64,000 nt of DNA, taken from Thioalkalivibrio sp. ALJ24. Its GTDB lineage: Bacteria; Pseudomonadota; Gammaproteobacteria; Ectothiorhodospirales; Ectothiorhodospiraceae. The stretch lies in the NCBI RefSeq assembly GCF_000377785.1, contig NZ_KB898726.1, positions 151,801-215,800 of the forward strand, in the 5' to 3' direction. Positions within the stretch are counted from its first letter, which is position 1, and every line of letters begins with the position of its first letter. Below are positions 25,924 to 35,198 of this stretch, one piece after another. Under the pieces are notes generated by a model that was not told the DNA's origin, did not search any database, and saw nothing but the letters and a program-made list of their open reading frames with translations. Both the position numbers and the translations under genes were made by a program.

Positions 25924-26697
25924 TCAGAACCCCAGCAGGACCTGGATCAGCTGGAAGCCCTCGAGCGCGAGGTCCCCCACGCGTTCCGGCAGCCCCGGCA
26001 GCACCAGCAGCAACAGGACAAAGCCCATCAGGATCATCATCGGGAAGCCAACGGCGAAGATGTTGAGCTGCGGCGAGGCGCGCGTGATCACGCCCATCGA
26101 GAGGTTGACCACCAGCAGCGAGGCTACCGCCGGCAGCGCCACCAGCACCGCGCCGGCGAACATGGTCTGGCCGAACATCGCGACCTGCATGAAGGCCTCG
26201 GCATCCAGTCCGGAGGGTGCCACCGGCATCACCTCGAAGCTGGTCAAAAGCAGCTCGAACAGGATCAGATGACCGTTCATCGCCAGGAAGATCAGCGTGG
26301 CCATGCTCATCAGTGCGGTGGAGACCACCGGCACCTGAACCCCCTGGGCGGGATCCATCACCGAGGCGAAGCCCAGCCCCATGGACAGCGCGATCACCTC
26401 CCCGGCCTGGGTCAGCGCCGAGAACACCAGCTGCAGGATGAAGCCCATGGTCAGGCCGATCAGCACCTGGTTCAGGGTCACGATCGCCCCCTCGAGGCTG
26501 ACCAGGTCGACGTCCGGCAGCGGCGGCTCCTGCATCGCCACCACCAGGGCCAGCATCAACGCCACCGCGATGCGGATGGTCGCGTTGAGCTGGTCACCAC
26601 CGAAGACCGGCATCACCAGCACCATCGCGCTGATGCGCGCCAGCGGCCACATGACCGCAGCGACCCACAGCAGCATCTGTTCGGTGGTGATGACCAC
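25924..26697 (-). CDS. fliR: Flagellar export gate protein FliR
   Basis: A 257-residue hydrophobic protein with about six membrane segments, starting at GTG (26697). Family features include the N-terminal MLLWVAAVMWPLARISAMVL, the conserved TLNQVLIGLTMGFILQLVFSAL block and ASPQLNIFAVGFPMMILMGF. FliR combines with FliP and FliQ in the 5:4:1 export gate. The flanking order fliQ-fliR-flhB is the universal one. GTG is preferred because no in-frame ATG allows the first helix to be complete. Confidence 0.95.
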   Translation of the reverse strand: MVITTEQMLLWVAAVMWPLARISAMVLVMPVFGGDQLNATIRIAVALMLALVVAMQEPPLPDVDLVSLEGAIVTLNQVLIGLTMGFILQLVFSALTQAGEVIALSMGLGFASVMDPAQGVQVPVVSTALMSMATLIFLAMNGHLILFELLLTSFEVMPVAPSGLDAEAFMQVAMFGQTMFAGAVLVALPAVASLLVVNLSMGVITRASPQLNIFAVGFPMMILMGFVLLLLVLPGLPERVGDLALEGFQLIQVLLGF

Positions 26698-26706
26698 GGG
26701 ACCCCG

Positions 26707-26976
26707 CTAGCCCACCATGCCCGGCGCGCCTTCGTACAGGCGCTCGGTGAATTCGACGATCAGCGACAGCATCCAGTGGCCGCTGACCAGCAGCGCGGCG
26801 AACATCGCCAGCAACTTGGGGATGAACGACAGGGTCATCTCCTGGATCTGGGTCGCCGCCTGCAGCATCCCGATCGCCAGACCGACCGCCAGCGCCGTCA
26901 GCAGCGGCGGGGCGGCCAGCAGGACCACGATCATCAGCGTCTCGCGGCCGATGTCCACGACCATTTCGGGTGTCAT
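26707..26976 (-). CDS. fliQ: Flagellar export gate protein FliQ
   Basis: 89 residues with two membrane helices: RETLMIVVLLAAPPLLTALAVGLAIGML (quoted here only by its ends, RETLMIVV to LAIGML) and LLAMFAALLVSGHWMLSLIV. The conserved inter-helix motif QAATQIQEMTLSFIPK is intact. FliQ packs around FliP in the export gate. It is 9 nt from both neighbours fliP and fliR in one operon. Confidence 0.96.
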   Translation of the reverse strand: MTPEMVVDIGRETLMIVVLLAAPPLLTALAVGLAIGMLQAATQIQEMTLSFIPKLLAMFAALLVSGHWMLSLIVEFTERLYEGAPGMVG

Positions 26977-26985
26977 CTGCGCCTC

Positions 26986-27741
26986 CTAAACAAAGAAGCT
27001 GGTCGCCAGTGTGTTCATCAACAGGGCCCAGCCGTCCACCAGCACGAACAGCATCACCTTGAACGGCAGCGAGATGATCAGCGGCGACAGCATCACCATC
27101 CCCATCGACATCAGCACCGAGGCCACCACCAGGTCGATGATCAGGAACGGAATCAGGATCAGAAAGCCGATCTGGAAGGCGGTCTTCAGTTCGCTGGTCA
27201 CGAACGACGGCACCAGCAGCGACAGCGGGATGTCGTCGGGGTCCTCGAAACCGTCGATGCCGTTGATCTCGGCGAACATGCGCAGATCGCTTTCACGGGT
27301 CTGCTCCAGCATGAACTCGCGCAGCGGCTGTATCCCGGCCTCCAGCGCCTCCTCGGTGCCGATCTCCTCGGCGAGGTAGGGATCCACCGCCACCTCCTGG
27401 ATCTCCTCCAGCACCGGCGCCATCACGAACAGGGTCAGGAAGAACGCCAGACCGATCAGGATCTGGTTGGAGGGCGTCTGCGTGGTTCCCAGACCCTGGC
27501 GCAGGATCGCCAGCACGATCAGGATGCGGGTGAAGGCCGTCATCATGATCAGCGCCGCCGGCAGCAGCGTCATCAGGGTCATCAGGACCAGGATCTGCAG
27601 CGTCACCGACCAGGTCTCGCCGCCGTCCTCGTCGGTGGTGATCGTCACCGCATCGATGCCCTGTCCCACCTGCGCCCCCGCCAGCCCGGGGACCAGCCAC
27701 AGCCCGAGCAGCAGGAGCGGAAAGAAGAACCGCGCGTTCAC
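26986..27741 (-). CDS. fliP: Flagellar export gate protein FliP
   Basis: 251 residues beginning at GTG (27741). A cleavable signal peptide (RFFFPLLLLGLWLVPGLAGA) is followed by four membrane helices. Conserved blocks are LLPAALIMMTAFTRILIVLA, LGTTQTPSNQILIGLAFFLT, SELKTAFQIGFLILIPFLII and PFKVMLFVLVDGWALL. Five FliP copies form the core of the export gate. The start overlaps the fliO stop by 4 nt. The length and signal peptide are standard for the family. Confidence 0.96.
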   Translation of the reverse strand: MNARFFFPLLLLGLWLVPGLAGAQVGQGIDAVTITTDEDGGETWSVTLQILVLMTLMTLLPAALIMMTAFTRILIVLAILRQGLGTTQTPSNQILIGLAFFLTLFVMAPVLEEIQEVAVDPYLAEEIGTEEALEAGIQPLREFMLEQTRESDLRMFAEINGIDGFEDPDDIPLSLLVPSFVTSELKTAFQIGFLILIPFLIIDLVVASVLMSMGMVMLSPLIISLPFKVMLFVLVDGWALLMNTLATSFFV

Positions 27742-28172
27742 GACTCCGAACCTCCCCCGGAGGCACGGCGCGAGCCCACCGCCCGCTTGAGCACCCCGGA
27801 AAAATCGGGGCCCTCGCCTCCGGCGGGGACCTCCACCGGCTTTTCCATGGTGTGCAGGGTGCGGATGCCCGAGGGCGCCACCGCGATCAGCACCTGCTCG
27901 TCGCCCACGCGCACCAGCATCAGCCGCTCGCGGGCACCCACCGAGCGCACCGACTGCACGTCGATCAGCTGGCGCCCGTGGCCGACGCTGCCCTGCGTAC
28001 GCCGCAGCACCCAGGCTAGCACCACGATCGCCGCGATCACGATCAGCAGCCCGCCGATCAGCTGCGACAGGTAGGCCGCCGCGCTCATCGCGCCGCTGTC
28101 ATCCTCGGCCAGTGCGCCGGCCGGCAGCAGCGCCAGCAGCCACAGTCCTCCGGTGAGTCCGCGTACCGACAT
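27738..28172 (-). CDS. fliO: Flagellar biosynthesis protein FliO
   Basis: 144 residues: an N-terminal hydrophobic leader (LTGGLWLLALLPAGALA), a membrane helix (LIGGLLIVIAAIVVLAWVLRR) and a short cytoplasmic domain with QLIDVQSVRSVGARERLMLV. That last stretch is the diagnostic FliO pattern. FliO is an assembly factor for the FliP ring and is not retained in the mature structure. It is 2 nt from fliN and overlaps fliP. Confidence 0.9.
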   Translation of the reverse strand: MSVRGLTGGLWLLALLPAGALAEDDSGAMSAAAYLSQLIGGLLIVIAAIVVLAWVLRRTQGSVGHGRQLIDVQSVRSVGARERLMLVRVGDEQVLIAVAPSGIRTLHTMEKPVEVPAGGEGPDFSGVLKRAVGSRRASGGGSES

Positions 28173-28174
28173 GA

Positions 28175-28777
28175 CTACTTCAGCTTCCGGATGCGTTCAC
28201 TGGGGCTGATCACGTCGGTCAGGCGGATGCCGAACTTCTCGTTCACCACCACCACCTCGCCGTGCGCGATCAGGGTTCCGTTGACCAGCACGTCCAGCGG
28301 CTCTCCCGCGAGGCGTTCCAGCTCGACTACCGACCCCTGGTTGAGCTGCAGCAGGTTGCGGATCGGGATGCGCGTGCGGCCGATCTCCATGGAGATGGTC
28401 ACCGGAACGTCCAGCACCATGTCCAGGTTGACGTCCTGGTCGTCCCCCTGCCCCGAATCGGTCAACTCATCCGGCTCCATCGGCCGCGCGTCGGGGTCCG
28501 GCTTGTGCCGACGTTCATCGCCACTGCGCGCCTTGCCGCGCCCGCCGGTCCCGGTGGACGCGGCGTTGGCCGAATCGCTCTCGTGCGAGTTGGCCTGCGC
28601 CTGCGCCAGCAGCGCATCGGGGTCTTCCGCCTCGCCCCCGGCACTGTCCTCCTGCTCCGCCAGGGCCGCGGCCCACTCGTCCGCCAGTGCGTCCTGGTCC
28701 ACGGATTCCTCGCCGTCTTCCCGCGTAGCGGTGTTGCCTTGCGGCTTTTCGTCCGGACGTTCGTCCTGCTCTGCCAT
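28175..28777 (-). CDS. fliN: Flagellar motor switch protein FliN
   Basis: From the ATG at 28777 (AGAGGACAGG upstream) the protein has 200 residues, longer than the 137 of E. coli. The C-terminal SpoA domain (about residues 118-200) is canonical: LDMVLDVPVTISMEIGRTRI, LLQLNQGSVVELERLAGEPL and KFGIRLTDVISPSERI. The first ~115 residues are a highly acidic disordered extension rich in Glu, Asp, Ala and Gln. FliN forms the lower C-ring and binds FliH to receive export cargo. The gap to fliM is 16 nt. Confidence 0.94.
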   Translation of the reverse strand: MAEQDERPDEKPQGNTATREDGEESVDQDALADEWAAALAEQEDSAGGEAEDPDALLAQAQANSHESDSANAASTGTGGRGKARSGDERRHKPDPDARPMEPDELTDSGQGDDQDVNLDMVLDVPVTISMEIGRTRIPIRNLLQLNQGSVVELERLAGEPLDVLVNGTLIAHGEVVVVNEKFGIRLTDVISPSERIRKLK

Positions 28778-28793
28778 CGTCCTGTCCTCTTGC

Positions 28794-29771
28794 CTATCGT
28801 TGGACGCGACCGGTGATCTTGATCGCGTTCTGGCCATTCGAAACCCCGAACTTGCCCCGCAGCAGCGGGATGTCTTCGACCTTCAGTGTGACCTCTTCGG
28901 GAAGCTCCACCGGGATGATGTCTCCGGGCTTGATATCCAGCAGTTCCTGTACCGTGACTTCGGCCTGGGTCAGTTCGGAGGTGACCTCGACATCGGCGAA
29001 CTGCACCTCTTCGCGCAGGGCGTTCATCCAGCGCTGGTCCACGTCGGAGCGATCCGACTGGATGCCGGTGTCCAGCTGTTCGCGAATCGGCTCGATCATC
29101 GAGTACGGGAGGGTCACGTGCAGGTTGCCGCCGCCACCGTCCAGTTCGATGTGGAACTCGCTGATCACGACGATCTCGGTGGGGCTGACGATGTTGGCGA
29201 ACTGGGGATTCACCTCCGAGTTGAGGAACTCGAAATTGATGTCCATCACCGGTTCCCAGGCCTTGGTCATGTCCTCGAATGCGCCCTCGAGGATGCTGTG
29301 CACCACGCGCATCTCCATCGGTGTGAAGTCACGTCCCTCGATGCGGGTGTAGAAGCGTCCGTCGCCGCCGAAGAAGTTGTCCACCAGTATGAACACCAGC
29401 TTGGGGTCGAACACGAACAGCCCGGTACCATGCAGCGGATGCGCACGCACCAGATTCAGACTGGTGGGTACGAACAGGGAGTGCATGTATTCGGAAAACT
29501 TGGTCAGCCGGGTCCCGGCCACCGAGATCTCGGCGGATCGCCGCAGCATGTTGAACAGCCGCACGCGCAGGTGCCGGGCAAAACGCTCGTTGATCATCTC
29601 GAGCGTGGGCATGCGCCCGCGCACGATGCGATCCTGGGTGGCGAAATTGAACTCGCGCGCCTGGCCGTCGTGGGGAAACTCTTCCTCTTCGGTCTCGACG
29701 TCGCCGGAATCGACGCCGTGCAGCAGCGCGTCGATCTCGTCCTGGCTCAGAATGTCGGTCTGCTGTGCCAT
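28794..29771 (-). CDS. fliM: Flagellar motor switch protein FliM
   Basis: 325 residues. The N-terminal CheY-P-binding peptide is DILSQDEIDALLHGVD (residues 5-20). The middle CheC-like domain contains MLRRSAEISVAGTRLTKFSEY, LFVFDPKLVFILVDNFFGG and FTPMEMRVVHSILEGAFEDM. The C-terminal SpoA domain ends LLRGKFGVSNGQNAIKITG. It is the C-ring subunit that receives the CheY signal. It lies 9 nt downstream of fliL in the sigma-54-driven fliL operon. Confidence 0.97.
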   Translation of the reverse strand: MAQQTDILSQDEIDALLHGVDSGDVETEEEEFPHDGQAREFNFATQDRIVRGRMPTLEMINERFARHLRVRLFNMLRRSAEISVAGTRLTKFSEYMHSLFVPTSLNLVRAHPLHGTGLFVFDPKLVFILVDNFFGGDGRFYTRIEGRDFTPMEMRVVHSILEGAFEDMTKAWEPVMDINFEFLNSEVNPQFANIVSPTEIVVISEFHIELDGGGGNLHVTLPYSMIEPIREQLDTGIQSDRSDVDQRWMNALREEVQFADVEVTSELTQAEVTVQELLDIKPGDIIPVELPEEVTLKVEDIPLLRGKFGVSNGQNAIKITGRVQR

Positions 29772-29780
29772 GACGCCGCC

Positions 29781-30257
29781 CTACTGCATCACCAGTTCGG
29801 TGAATACCACCCGCTCCAGATCGGAGGGCGCGCCGCGCGAGTCCAGGACACCACGAATGGCCGACTCGAGGTCAGCGGCCAGGGCCTCCTTGCCCTCGCG
29901 CGTGTTCAGCTCGGTATATTCCTGCTCGGAAAGCAGGCCGAGGACGTCGTTGCGCACCACCGGCAGGTGCTCATCCACCGCCTCCAGCACTGCCGGATCC
30001 TGTGATACCAGGCCGATCTGCACGCGCAGAAACTGGATGCGGCCGGGCGCATCGATGTTCACCGTCATCGCATCCAGGGAGGAATAATGGCGTTCCGGCG
30101 GGACATCCTCCGCGGCCGCGTCATCGTCCTGCGTGAGCAGGAACCACGCGGCGGCGCCACCACCACCGGCCAGCAGCAGGGCCACGATCAGCAGGAGGAT
30201 CAGGGTCCATTTCCTGCCACCGCCCTTGTTTTCGAGTTCGACTTCCTTCTCCGCCAT
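29781..30257 (-). CDS. fliL: Flagellar basal-body-associated protein FliL
   Basis: The start at 30257 gives 158 residues: a short charged N terminus, a membrane helix (WTLILLLIVALLLAGGGGAA), and a periplasmic stomatin-like domain (YSSLDAMTVNIDAPGRIQFL; EHLPVVRNDVLGLLSEQEY; LERVVFTELVMQ). FliL surrounds the stators and supports torque under load. It is the first gene of fliLMNOPQR-flhBA, about 29 nt downstream of the predicted sigma-54 transcription start. In-frame sequence upstream of this ATG lies across the promoter and is not coding. Confidence 0.93.
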   Translation of the reverse strand: MAEKEVELENKGGGRKWTLILLLIVALLLAGGGGAAAWFLLTQDDDAAAEDVPPERHYSSLDAMTVNIDAPGRIQFLRVQIGLVSQDPAVLEAVDEHLPVVRNDVLGLLSEQEYTELNTREGKEALAADLESAIRGVLDSRGAPSDLERVVFTELVMQ

Positions 30258-30296
30258 GACACACCCGGGTTGCGTGGATTCGCTGACGGAACCCAA

Positions 30297-30311
30297 GCAA
30301 TCCCGGTGCCA
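30297..30311 (-). promoter_or_regulatory. Sigma-54 promoter of the fliL operon
   Basis: The minus strand reads TGGCACCGGGATTGC, against the RpoN consensus TGGCACG-N4-TTGC. GG and GC are exactly 10 bases apart, and only one of 11 fixed positions differs. It lies in the 194-base fliK-fliL gap, which otherwise holds no gene, and would start transcription near 30286. FleQ and/or FleR are the likely activators, as in Pseudomonas. Confidence 0.85.
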
Positions 30312-30451
30312 TGATCGGTTTCGGCTTACAAGACAGAGACTTGACGGAACTGTTTGGGGCGCAACCCCGGTGTCATCGGAGCGAGTCCCAGGCGCATGCG
30401 TCAATGAACCGAACGCCGGCGGCCCCGCCAGTCAAGATTCTGGCGCCACGT

Positions 30452-31549
30452 TCAGGCGAACAGGTCTACCCGCCGGTTGAGGAAGGACAACGTGCTGCCC
30501 GGGGTCACGGGACCATCCTCGCCCTCGGCCTCCTCGCCTTCGCCGACCGCGGCCTGTTCCTCACCGCGCGGGCCGGAACCGTCGCCGGCCATCTCCGCAT
30601 CCGCCGAATCGTCCGGCGGCTCGTCCGACACCGAGGCATCGGCCAGCTCCAGGCCACTGTCCGCCAGGCTGTCCCGCAGCCGGGGCATGGCTGCCTCCAG
30701 CACTTCGCGGGTTACGGGGTTGTTACTGAAGAACTGCACGCTCGCACGATCTCCCTCCATGGTCACGCGCACATCGAGCACTCCCAGCTGCGGGGGATGC
30801 AGTTTCATCTCGGTCCGCCCGCCGCGGGCCTGCGCCATCATCTGAATCTGTTCGGAGAGCTGGCGATCACCCGAGGCCTGCAGCAAACGGGTGAGGTCCA
30901 GACGCATCGCGCTGCCTCGCCCGCCCTCGCCCTCGGCGGTCTGTGCGGCCGGCTGCGCCAGCTGCTGGGCATGCTCGCGTCCGGCGCGGGCCGACTCCGA
31001 GGCCTGGGTCAGCCACTGCGCGAGGATCTCGGTGGTCCCCTCGCGCGAGCCACCGGCCGGATTCGCGCCGGACAGCGCGCCCGACGCCAGCTCCTGCAGA
31101 CGCGAGCCGGTGCCCTGGCCATCCGGGCCCGCCTGCAGGAACAGCCGCATCAGGGAGACCGAGACCCCGGCGTCGGCACGGGCATCCGGATCCGGGGCAT
31201 CCTGCAGCAGGCCCCGGAGCTCCTTGCCGTCCACCCGGACCTCGCCATCCAGGTCCTCCAGCAGTTCGGGCGGCAACGCCTTGCCGTCCCCGGCGGTCAG
31301 ATCCTGCCCCTGCAAAAGATCCTGAAAGCGCTGGATCAGGCCTTCCATATCCAGCTCCGCGAGTTCGGCTTCATCCGCGCCGAGCGCGGACAGCATCGCC
31401 TCCAGCTGCGGACGCAGGGCCTTCAGAAATCCGTCCTCGCCGGATTTCGCCTTTTCTTTCAGATCCTTGAGCTTCTCCAGGCCCTCGCCACCCTCGAACA
31501 GCTGTGCCAAGGCGCCCATCCCCTGTCCCGATGCCTGTGCTGCGATCAT
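30452..31549 (-). CDS. fliK: Flagellar hook-length control protein FliK
   Basis: The ATG at 31549 follows GCGAGGACGGGAC and gives 365 residues. The N-terminal ~220 residues are the variable ruler region, rich in Leu, Gln, Asp and Ala. The conserved C-terminal domain contains RTEMKLHPPQLGVLDVRVTM, ASVQFFSNNPVTREVLEAAM and LRDSLADSGLELADASV, matching Flg_hook. FliK measures the hook and triggers the FlhB switch. It sits between fliJ and fliL, the standard location, so this is taken as the true FliK rather than the paralogue at 9 kb. Confidence 0.92.
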   Translation of the reverse strand: MIAAQASGQGMGALAQLFEGGEGLEKLKDLKEKAKSGEDGFLKALRPQLEAMLSALGADEAELAELDMEGLIQRFQDLLQGQDLTAGDGKALPPELLEDLDGEVRVDGKELRGLLQDAPDPDARADAGVSVSLMRLFLQAGPDGQGTGSRLQELASGALSGANPAGGSREGTTEILAQWLTQASESARAGREHAQQLAQPAAQTAEGEGGRGSAMRLDLTRLLQASGDRQLSEQIQMMAQARGGRTEMKLHPPQLGVLDVRVTMEGDRASVQFFSNNPVTREVLEAAMPRLRDSLADSGLELADASVSDEPPDDSADAEMAGDGSGPRGEEQAAVGEGEEAEGEDGPVTPGSTLSFLNRRVDLFA

Positions 31550-31616
31550 GTCCCGTCCTCGCCTGTTGCGCGCCGCCGGCGCGTCGCCCCGCGCGGGGCC
31601 CGTGTCCTGCTCTCTA

Positions 31617-32078
31617 TCAAGATCCTTGCCAGTTTTCCCCGTCCGCACGGCCATCCGGTTCGCGCGCATAGGCCTGGCGGGTCGCCCACATGTCCTGCTC
31701 CACCTGCCGGCGTCGCGCCTGATGGCGTTCTTCCTCGGCGCGCACCCGTTCCAGCAGTTTCTCCAGCGACTTGCAGTCGCGGTGATGTTCCAGCCACTGC
31801 GCCCGCGCGCTCTCCACCTGACTCTCGGCCGCCTGGATGCGCAGGGCCTGCTGCTCCAGTGCCTCGCGCAGTTTCTGCCGCATGCCGGCCAGCCACTTCA
31901 GGGTATTCGGGTCCTCGGGCATGGAGGCCGCCAGGTATTCCTGCTGAAAGGTCTCCAGCTGGTCGCGCTGGGTCTCGGCCGCGTTCAGCTGGGCGATCCG
32001 CTCGCCCAGTTCGCGGGTCGCCTCGGTCTCGCCGATGCGGCGGATGCGCAGCAGGCGTTCGATACGCCGCGGGTTCAT
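31617..32078 (-). CDS. fliJ: Flagellar export chaperone FliJ
   Basis: A 153-residue, almost entirely helical, charged protein forming an antiparallel coiled coil ([58 protein letters not shown]). It is the general chaperone/stalk of the export ATPase, binding FliI and FlhA like the gamma subunit of F1-ATPase. The start overlaps the fliI stop by 4 nt, and a 67-nt gap follows to fliK. The assignment rests on size, coiled-coil content and fixed position, with a modest family match. Confidence 0.88.
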   Translation of the reverse strand: MNPRRIERLLRIRRIGETEATRELGERIAQLNAAETQRDQLETFQQEYLAASMPEDPNTLKWLAGMRQKLREALEQQALRIQAAESQVESARAQWLEHHRDCKSLEKLLERVRAEEERHQARRRQVEQDMWATRQAYAREPDGRADGENWQGS

Positions 32079-33454
32079 GCCCCGCCTCCGGTCAGCGCGA
32101 TCAGCTGATCGCGTGCGGTGTCGAAATCCACCGCCTCGCGGGTGCCCTGGGCCAGGAACTGCTCCAGCCGGTCATGCATCGCCACCGCCTGGTCGAGATG
32201 CGGATCCGCGCCCTTGCGATAGGCCCCTACCGAGATCAGATCGCGGTTGCGCTGATAGGTCGCGGCCAGGTCGCGGAAACGCCGCGCCGCCTTCTCGTGC
32301 TCCGGCGAGATCAGCGCGCTCATCACGCGCGAGACCGACGCCCCCACGTCGATCGCCGGGTAGCGGCCGGTCTCGGCGATCTCGCGCGAGAGCACCACGT
32401 GGCCGTCCAGGATCGCCCGCGCGGCGTCCACGATCGGATCGTTGGGATCATCCCCCTCGGCCAGCACGGTGTAGAACGCGGTGATCGAACCGCCACCGAC
32501 GTCGCCGTTACCGGCACGCTCCACCAGTTGCGGCAGACGCGCGAAGACCGAGGCCGCATAGCCCTTGGAGGCCGGAGGCTCGCCGATCGCCATCGCGATC
32601 TCGCGCGCGCCCTGGGCGAAGCGGGTCAGCGAGTCCATCAGCAGCAGTACGTTCAGGCCCTGATCGCGAAACTGTTCGGCCACCGTGGTCGCCACCCAGG
32701 CACCGTGCTGACGCAGAAGCGGCGACTGGTCCGCCGGCACCGCCACCACCACCGTGCGCCGGCGCGATTCCTCGTCGAGGATATCGTGGATGAAGTCGTT
32801 CACTTCGCGCCCGCGTTCGCCGATCAGCCCGACCACGATCACATCCGCGCTGGTATGCCGGGTCATCATCCCCAGCAGCACACTCTTGCCCACCCCGGAG
32901 CCGGCAAACAGCCCCAGGCGCTGACCCCGCCCGACCGAAAGCAGCGCGTTGATCGAACGCACGCCGGTATCCAGCGGCTCGCGCACCGGGGCCCGCGACA
33001 GCGGATTGATCGGGCGACCGTTCAGGGTGGCCCGGTCATGGGTGCGGATCGGGCCCAGGTTGTCCAGTGGCTCGCCGCGCGCGTCGATCACCCGGCCCAG
33101 CAGCCCGTTGCCCACCGGGATCGAACGCTGGGTATCGACCGGCTCGATGCGCGCCCCCGGCACCAGCCCGGCGGCGGCCTCCTCCGGCATCAGGAACGTG
33201 CGATCGTTCTGGAAGCCCACCACCTCGGCGGGTACCGCCTCGCCCTGCTCGCCATGGATCAGTGCGCGCCCGCCCAGCGGCAGGCGCAGTCCTTCGGCCT
33301 CCAGGGTCAGGCCGGTCACCCGGGACAGGATGCCCTGCGACTGCGGTGCCGCGACCCTTTCGACTCGCCCGCGCGACTGTTCCAGACGCTCGCGCAGGCC
33401 GGCGGTGAGTCCGTCACGCTGGCGCGCATGGGCATCACGAATACGGGCCGTCAT
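32075..33454 (-). CDS. fliI: Flagellum-specific ATP synthase FliI
   Basis: 459 residues of the F1-beta-like ATPase family. The Walker A motif is [17 protein letters not shown], the Walker B region is [21 protein letters not shown], and the type III signature [21 protein letters not shown] and the catalytic-glutamate segment [14 protein letters not shown] are present. It energises unfolding and docking of export substrates with FliH and FliJ. It overlaps fliH and fliJ by 4 nt each. Confidence 0.97.
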   Translation of the reverse strand: MTARIRDAHARQRDGLTAGLRERLEQSRGRVERVAAPQSQGILSRVTGLTLEAEGLRLPLGGRALIHGEQGEAVPAEVVGFQNDRTFLMPEEAAAGLVPGARIEPVDTQRSIPVGNGLLGRVIDARGEPLDNLGPIRTHDRATLNGRPINPLSRAPVREPLDTGVRSINALLSVGRGQRLGLFAGSGVGKSVLLGMMTRHTSADVIVVGLIGERGREVNDFIHDILDEESRRRTVVVAVPADQSPLLRQHGAWVATTVAEQFRDQGLNVLLLMDSLTRFAQGAREIAMAIGEPPASKGYAASVFARLPQLVERAGNGDVGGGSITAFYTVLAEGDDPNDPIVDAARAILDGHVVLSREIAETGRYPAIDVGASVSRVMSALISPEHEKAARRFRDLAATYQRNRDLISVGAYRKGADPHLDQAVAMHDRLEQFLAQGTREAVDFDTARDQLIALTGGGA

Positions 33455-34188
33455 GCCGGATCCTCCTGGTCGCGGGTGGAATCATCGTCGGCCGACGTGC
33501 CGGCCGGGGACGCCGACCGAGGGCCCGGGTCCGGACCGGTATCCGGCACCACGGCGTGGCCCTCCCAGATCGCCTCGACCGCCTGACGCAGGCGCCGTTC
33601 CAGGCTGGCATCCACCGCCGAGGCCCCCGCCTCGACCCGGCAGCCGCCACGTGCCAGGTCCGGATCCTGAACCCAGGTGATCTCGCCGGCCTGCCCCGAA
33701 CCCCACTGTTCCACCAGCGCCTGATCCTCCGGATTCAGATGCACCCGCACGCTGCGGTTGCGCCCGGGCAGCTGCCGCATCGCCTCGTCCAGCACCTCGC
33801 GAATGATCTCCGGACGGGTCTGGAGTTCGACCCGGACCACCTGTCGCGCCAGCGCCGTCACCAGCGCCAGCAGCTCCGGCTCCAGCGCATCGGCGGCCTC
33901 GGCCAGCGGGTCACTGAGCCCCTGCCCGACCGACTCCAGGGCCGCCACCGCCTCGCGCAGCTTCTTCTCCTCGCGCGCGCGGGCGGCCTTCTCGGCTTCC
34001 TTCTTGCCCAGTTCGTGGCCTTCGGCGTAACCCCTTTCGAAACCGTTCTGCCGGGCCTCCTCCTCGATCGCCTCGATCTCGGCGGCGGTGGGCAGGCGAC
34101 GCTGTTCCGACTGTTCCCCGTTCTCGTCGAACTCGGGCGGCTCCCACAGGGAGGCGGCACCCGCGGAGGCGGCATCGTGCAGGCTCAC
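33451..34188 (-). CDS. fliH: Flagellar export ATPase regulator FliH
   Basis: 245 residues from GTG (34188), which overlaps the fliG stop (GTGA). After an acidic, disordered start comes a glycine-zipper-like helix ([20 protein letters not shown]), a charged helix ([20 protein letters not shown]) and the V-ATPase-E-like C-terminal domain ([40 protein letters not shown]). FliH dimers tether FliI to FliN at the C-ring. The extreme C terminus is Pro/Gly-rich and variable. Confidence 0.93.
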   Translation of the reverse strand: MSLHDAASAGAASLWEPPEFDENGEQSEQRRLPTAAEIEAIEEEARQNGFERGYAEGHELGKKEAEKAARAREEKKLREAVAALESVGQGLSDPLAEAADALEPELLALVTALARQVVRVELQTRPEIIREVLDEAMRQLPGRNRSVRVHLNPEDQALVEQWGSGQAGEITWVQDPDLARGGCRVEAGASAVDASLERRLRQAVEAIWEGHAVVPDTGPDPGPRSASPAGTSADDDSTRDQEDPA

Positions 34189-35198
34189 AGCATCTGCTCC
34201 CCGCCCTTGCCGCCGAGCACGATCTCACCGTTCTCGGCCAGGCGCCGCGCCACCTGCAGGATCTCCTTCTGCGCACCCTCGACCTCGGAGACCCGCACCG
34301 GACCCTTGGCCTCCAGATCCTCGCGCAGCATCTCCGCGGCGCGCTTGGACATGTTGCTGAAGATCTTGTCCTTGAGATCGTCGTCGGCACCCTTCATCGC
34401 CAGCACCAGGGACTCGGTGGACACCTCGCGCAACAGGGTCTGGATGCCGCGGTCGTCGACATCGATCAGGTTGTCGAACACGAACATCAGTTCCTCGATG
34501 CGACCGGCCAGGTCCTGGTCCATCTCGCTGACACTGTCCATGATCTCGGCTTCGCGCGAGCCGTCCATCAGGTTCATGATGTCCGCGGCGGTCTTGACCC
34601 CGCCGACCATCGAGGTCTTGGCGGTGCTGTTGCCGGACAGCTGACGGTCGAGGATGTCGTCGAGCTCCTGTAGCGCGGAAGGCTGCACGCCATCCAGCGT
34701 GGCGATGCGCATGATCACGTCGGACTGCACCCGGTTCGGCAGATACCCGAGGGTCTCGGCAGCCTGGTCGGCATCCAGATGCGACATCACGATGGCCACG
34801 ATCTGCGGATGCTCGTTGCGCAGCATGTCGGCGATTGCGCGCGGGTCCAGCCATTTCAGGGCCTCAATACCCTTGGAATTGCGTCCCAGCAGGATGCGGT
34901 CGATCAGACCCTCGGCCTTGTCCTCGCCCAGTGCGTTCTGCAGAACGGAACGCACGTAGTCGTCGGCCCCGATCCCCAGCGCGGTCTGTTCACGCACGTG
35001 GCCGGAAAACTCCTCCAGCACCGCATTCACGTCGGTACGGGAGATCCTTTCCATATTGGCCATGGCAGCGCCGATCCGCTGGACCTCCTTGGGCCCCATG
35101 TGGCGCATCACCTCGGCGGCCGCCTCCTCGCCCAGGCTCATCATGAAAACGGCCGCGCGTTCCGCGCCGTCCAGCTTGGACTTCTTGCTATCGGCCAT
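34185..35198 (-). CDS. fliG: Flagellar motor switch protein FliG
   Basis: 337 residues. The N-terminal domain binds FliF (GAERAAVFMMSLGEEAAAEV). The middle domain has the conserved EHPQ motif (RNEHPQIVAIVMSHLDADQA). The C-terminal torque domain contains IEELMFVFDNLIDVDDRGIQ, TLLREVSTESLVLAMKGAD and MSKRAAEMLREDLEAKGPV with the conserved charges facing the stator. It overlaps fliF by 11 nt and fliH by 4 nt. Confidence 0.97.
   Translation of the reverse strand: MADSKKSKLDGAERAAVFMMSLGEEAAAEVMRHMGPKEVQRIGAAMANMERISRTDVNAVLEEFSGHVREQTALGIGADDYVRSVLQNALGEDKAEGLIDRILLGRNSKGIEALKWLDPRAIADMLRNEHPQIVAIVMSHLDADQAAETLGYLPNRVQSDVIMRIATLDGVQPSALQELDDILDRQLSGNSTAKTSMVGGVKTAADIMNLMDGSREAEIMDSVSEMDQDLAGRIEELMFVFDNLIDVDDRGIQTLLREVSTESLVLAMKGADDDLKDKIFSNMSKRAAEMLREDLEAKGPVRVSEVEGAQKEILQVARRLAENGEIVLGGKGGEQML

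Noticed and set aside
22636-28074. Long plus-strand open frames (660-870 codons) opposite flhA, flhB, fliR, fliQ and fliP
   Set aside because: They are shadows of GC-rich membrane-protein genes, with His/Gln/Arg-rich translations of no known family.
30311-33586. A 1,091-codon plus-strand open frame opposite fliK, fliJ and fliI
   Set aside because: It crosses three well-supported genes and the sigma-54 promoter of fliL; the translation is low-complexity.
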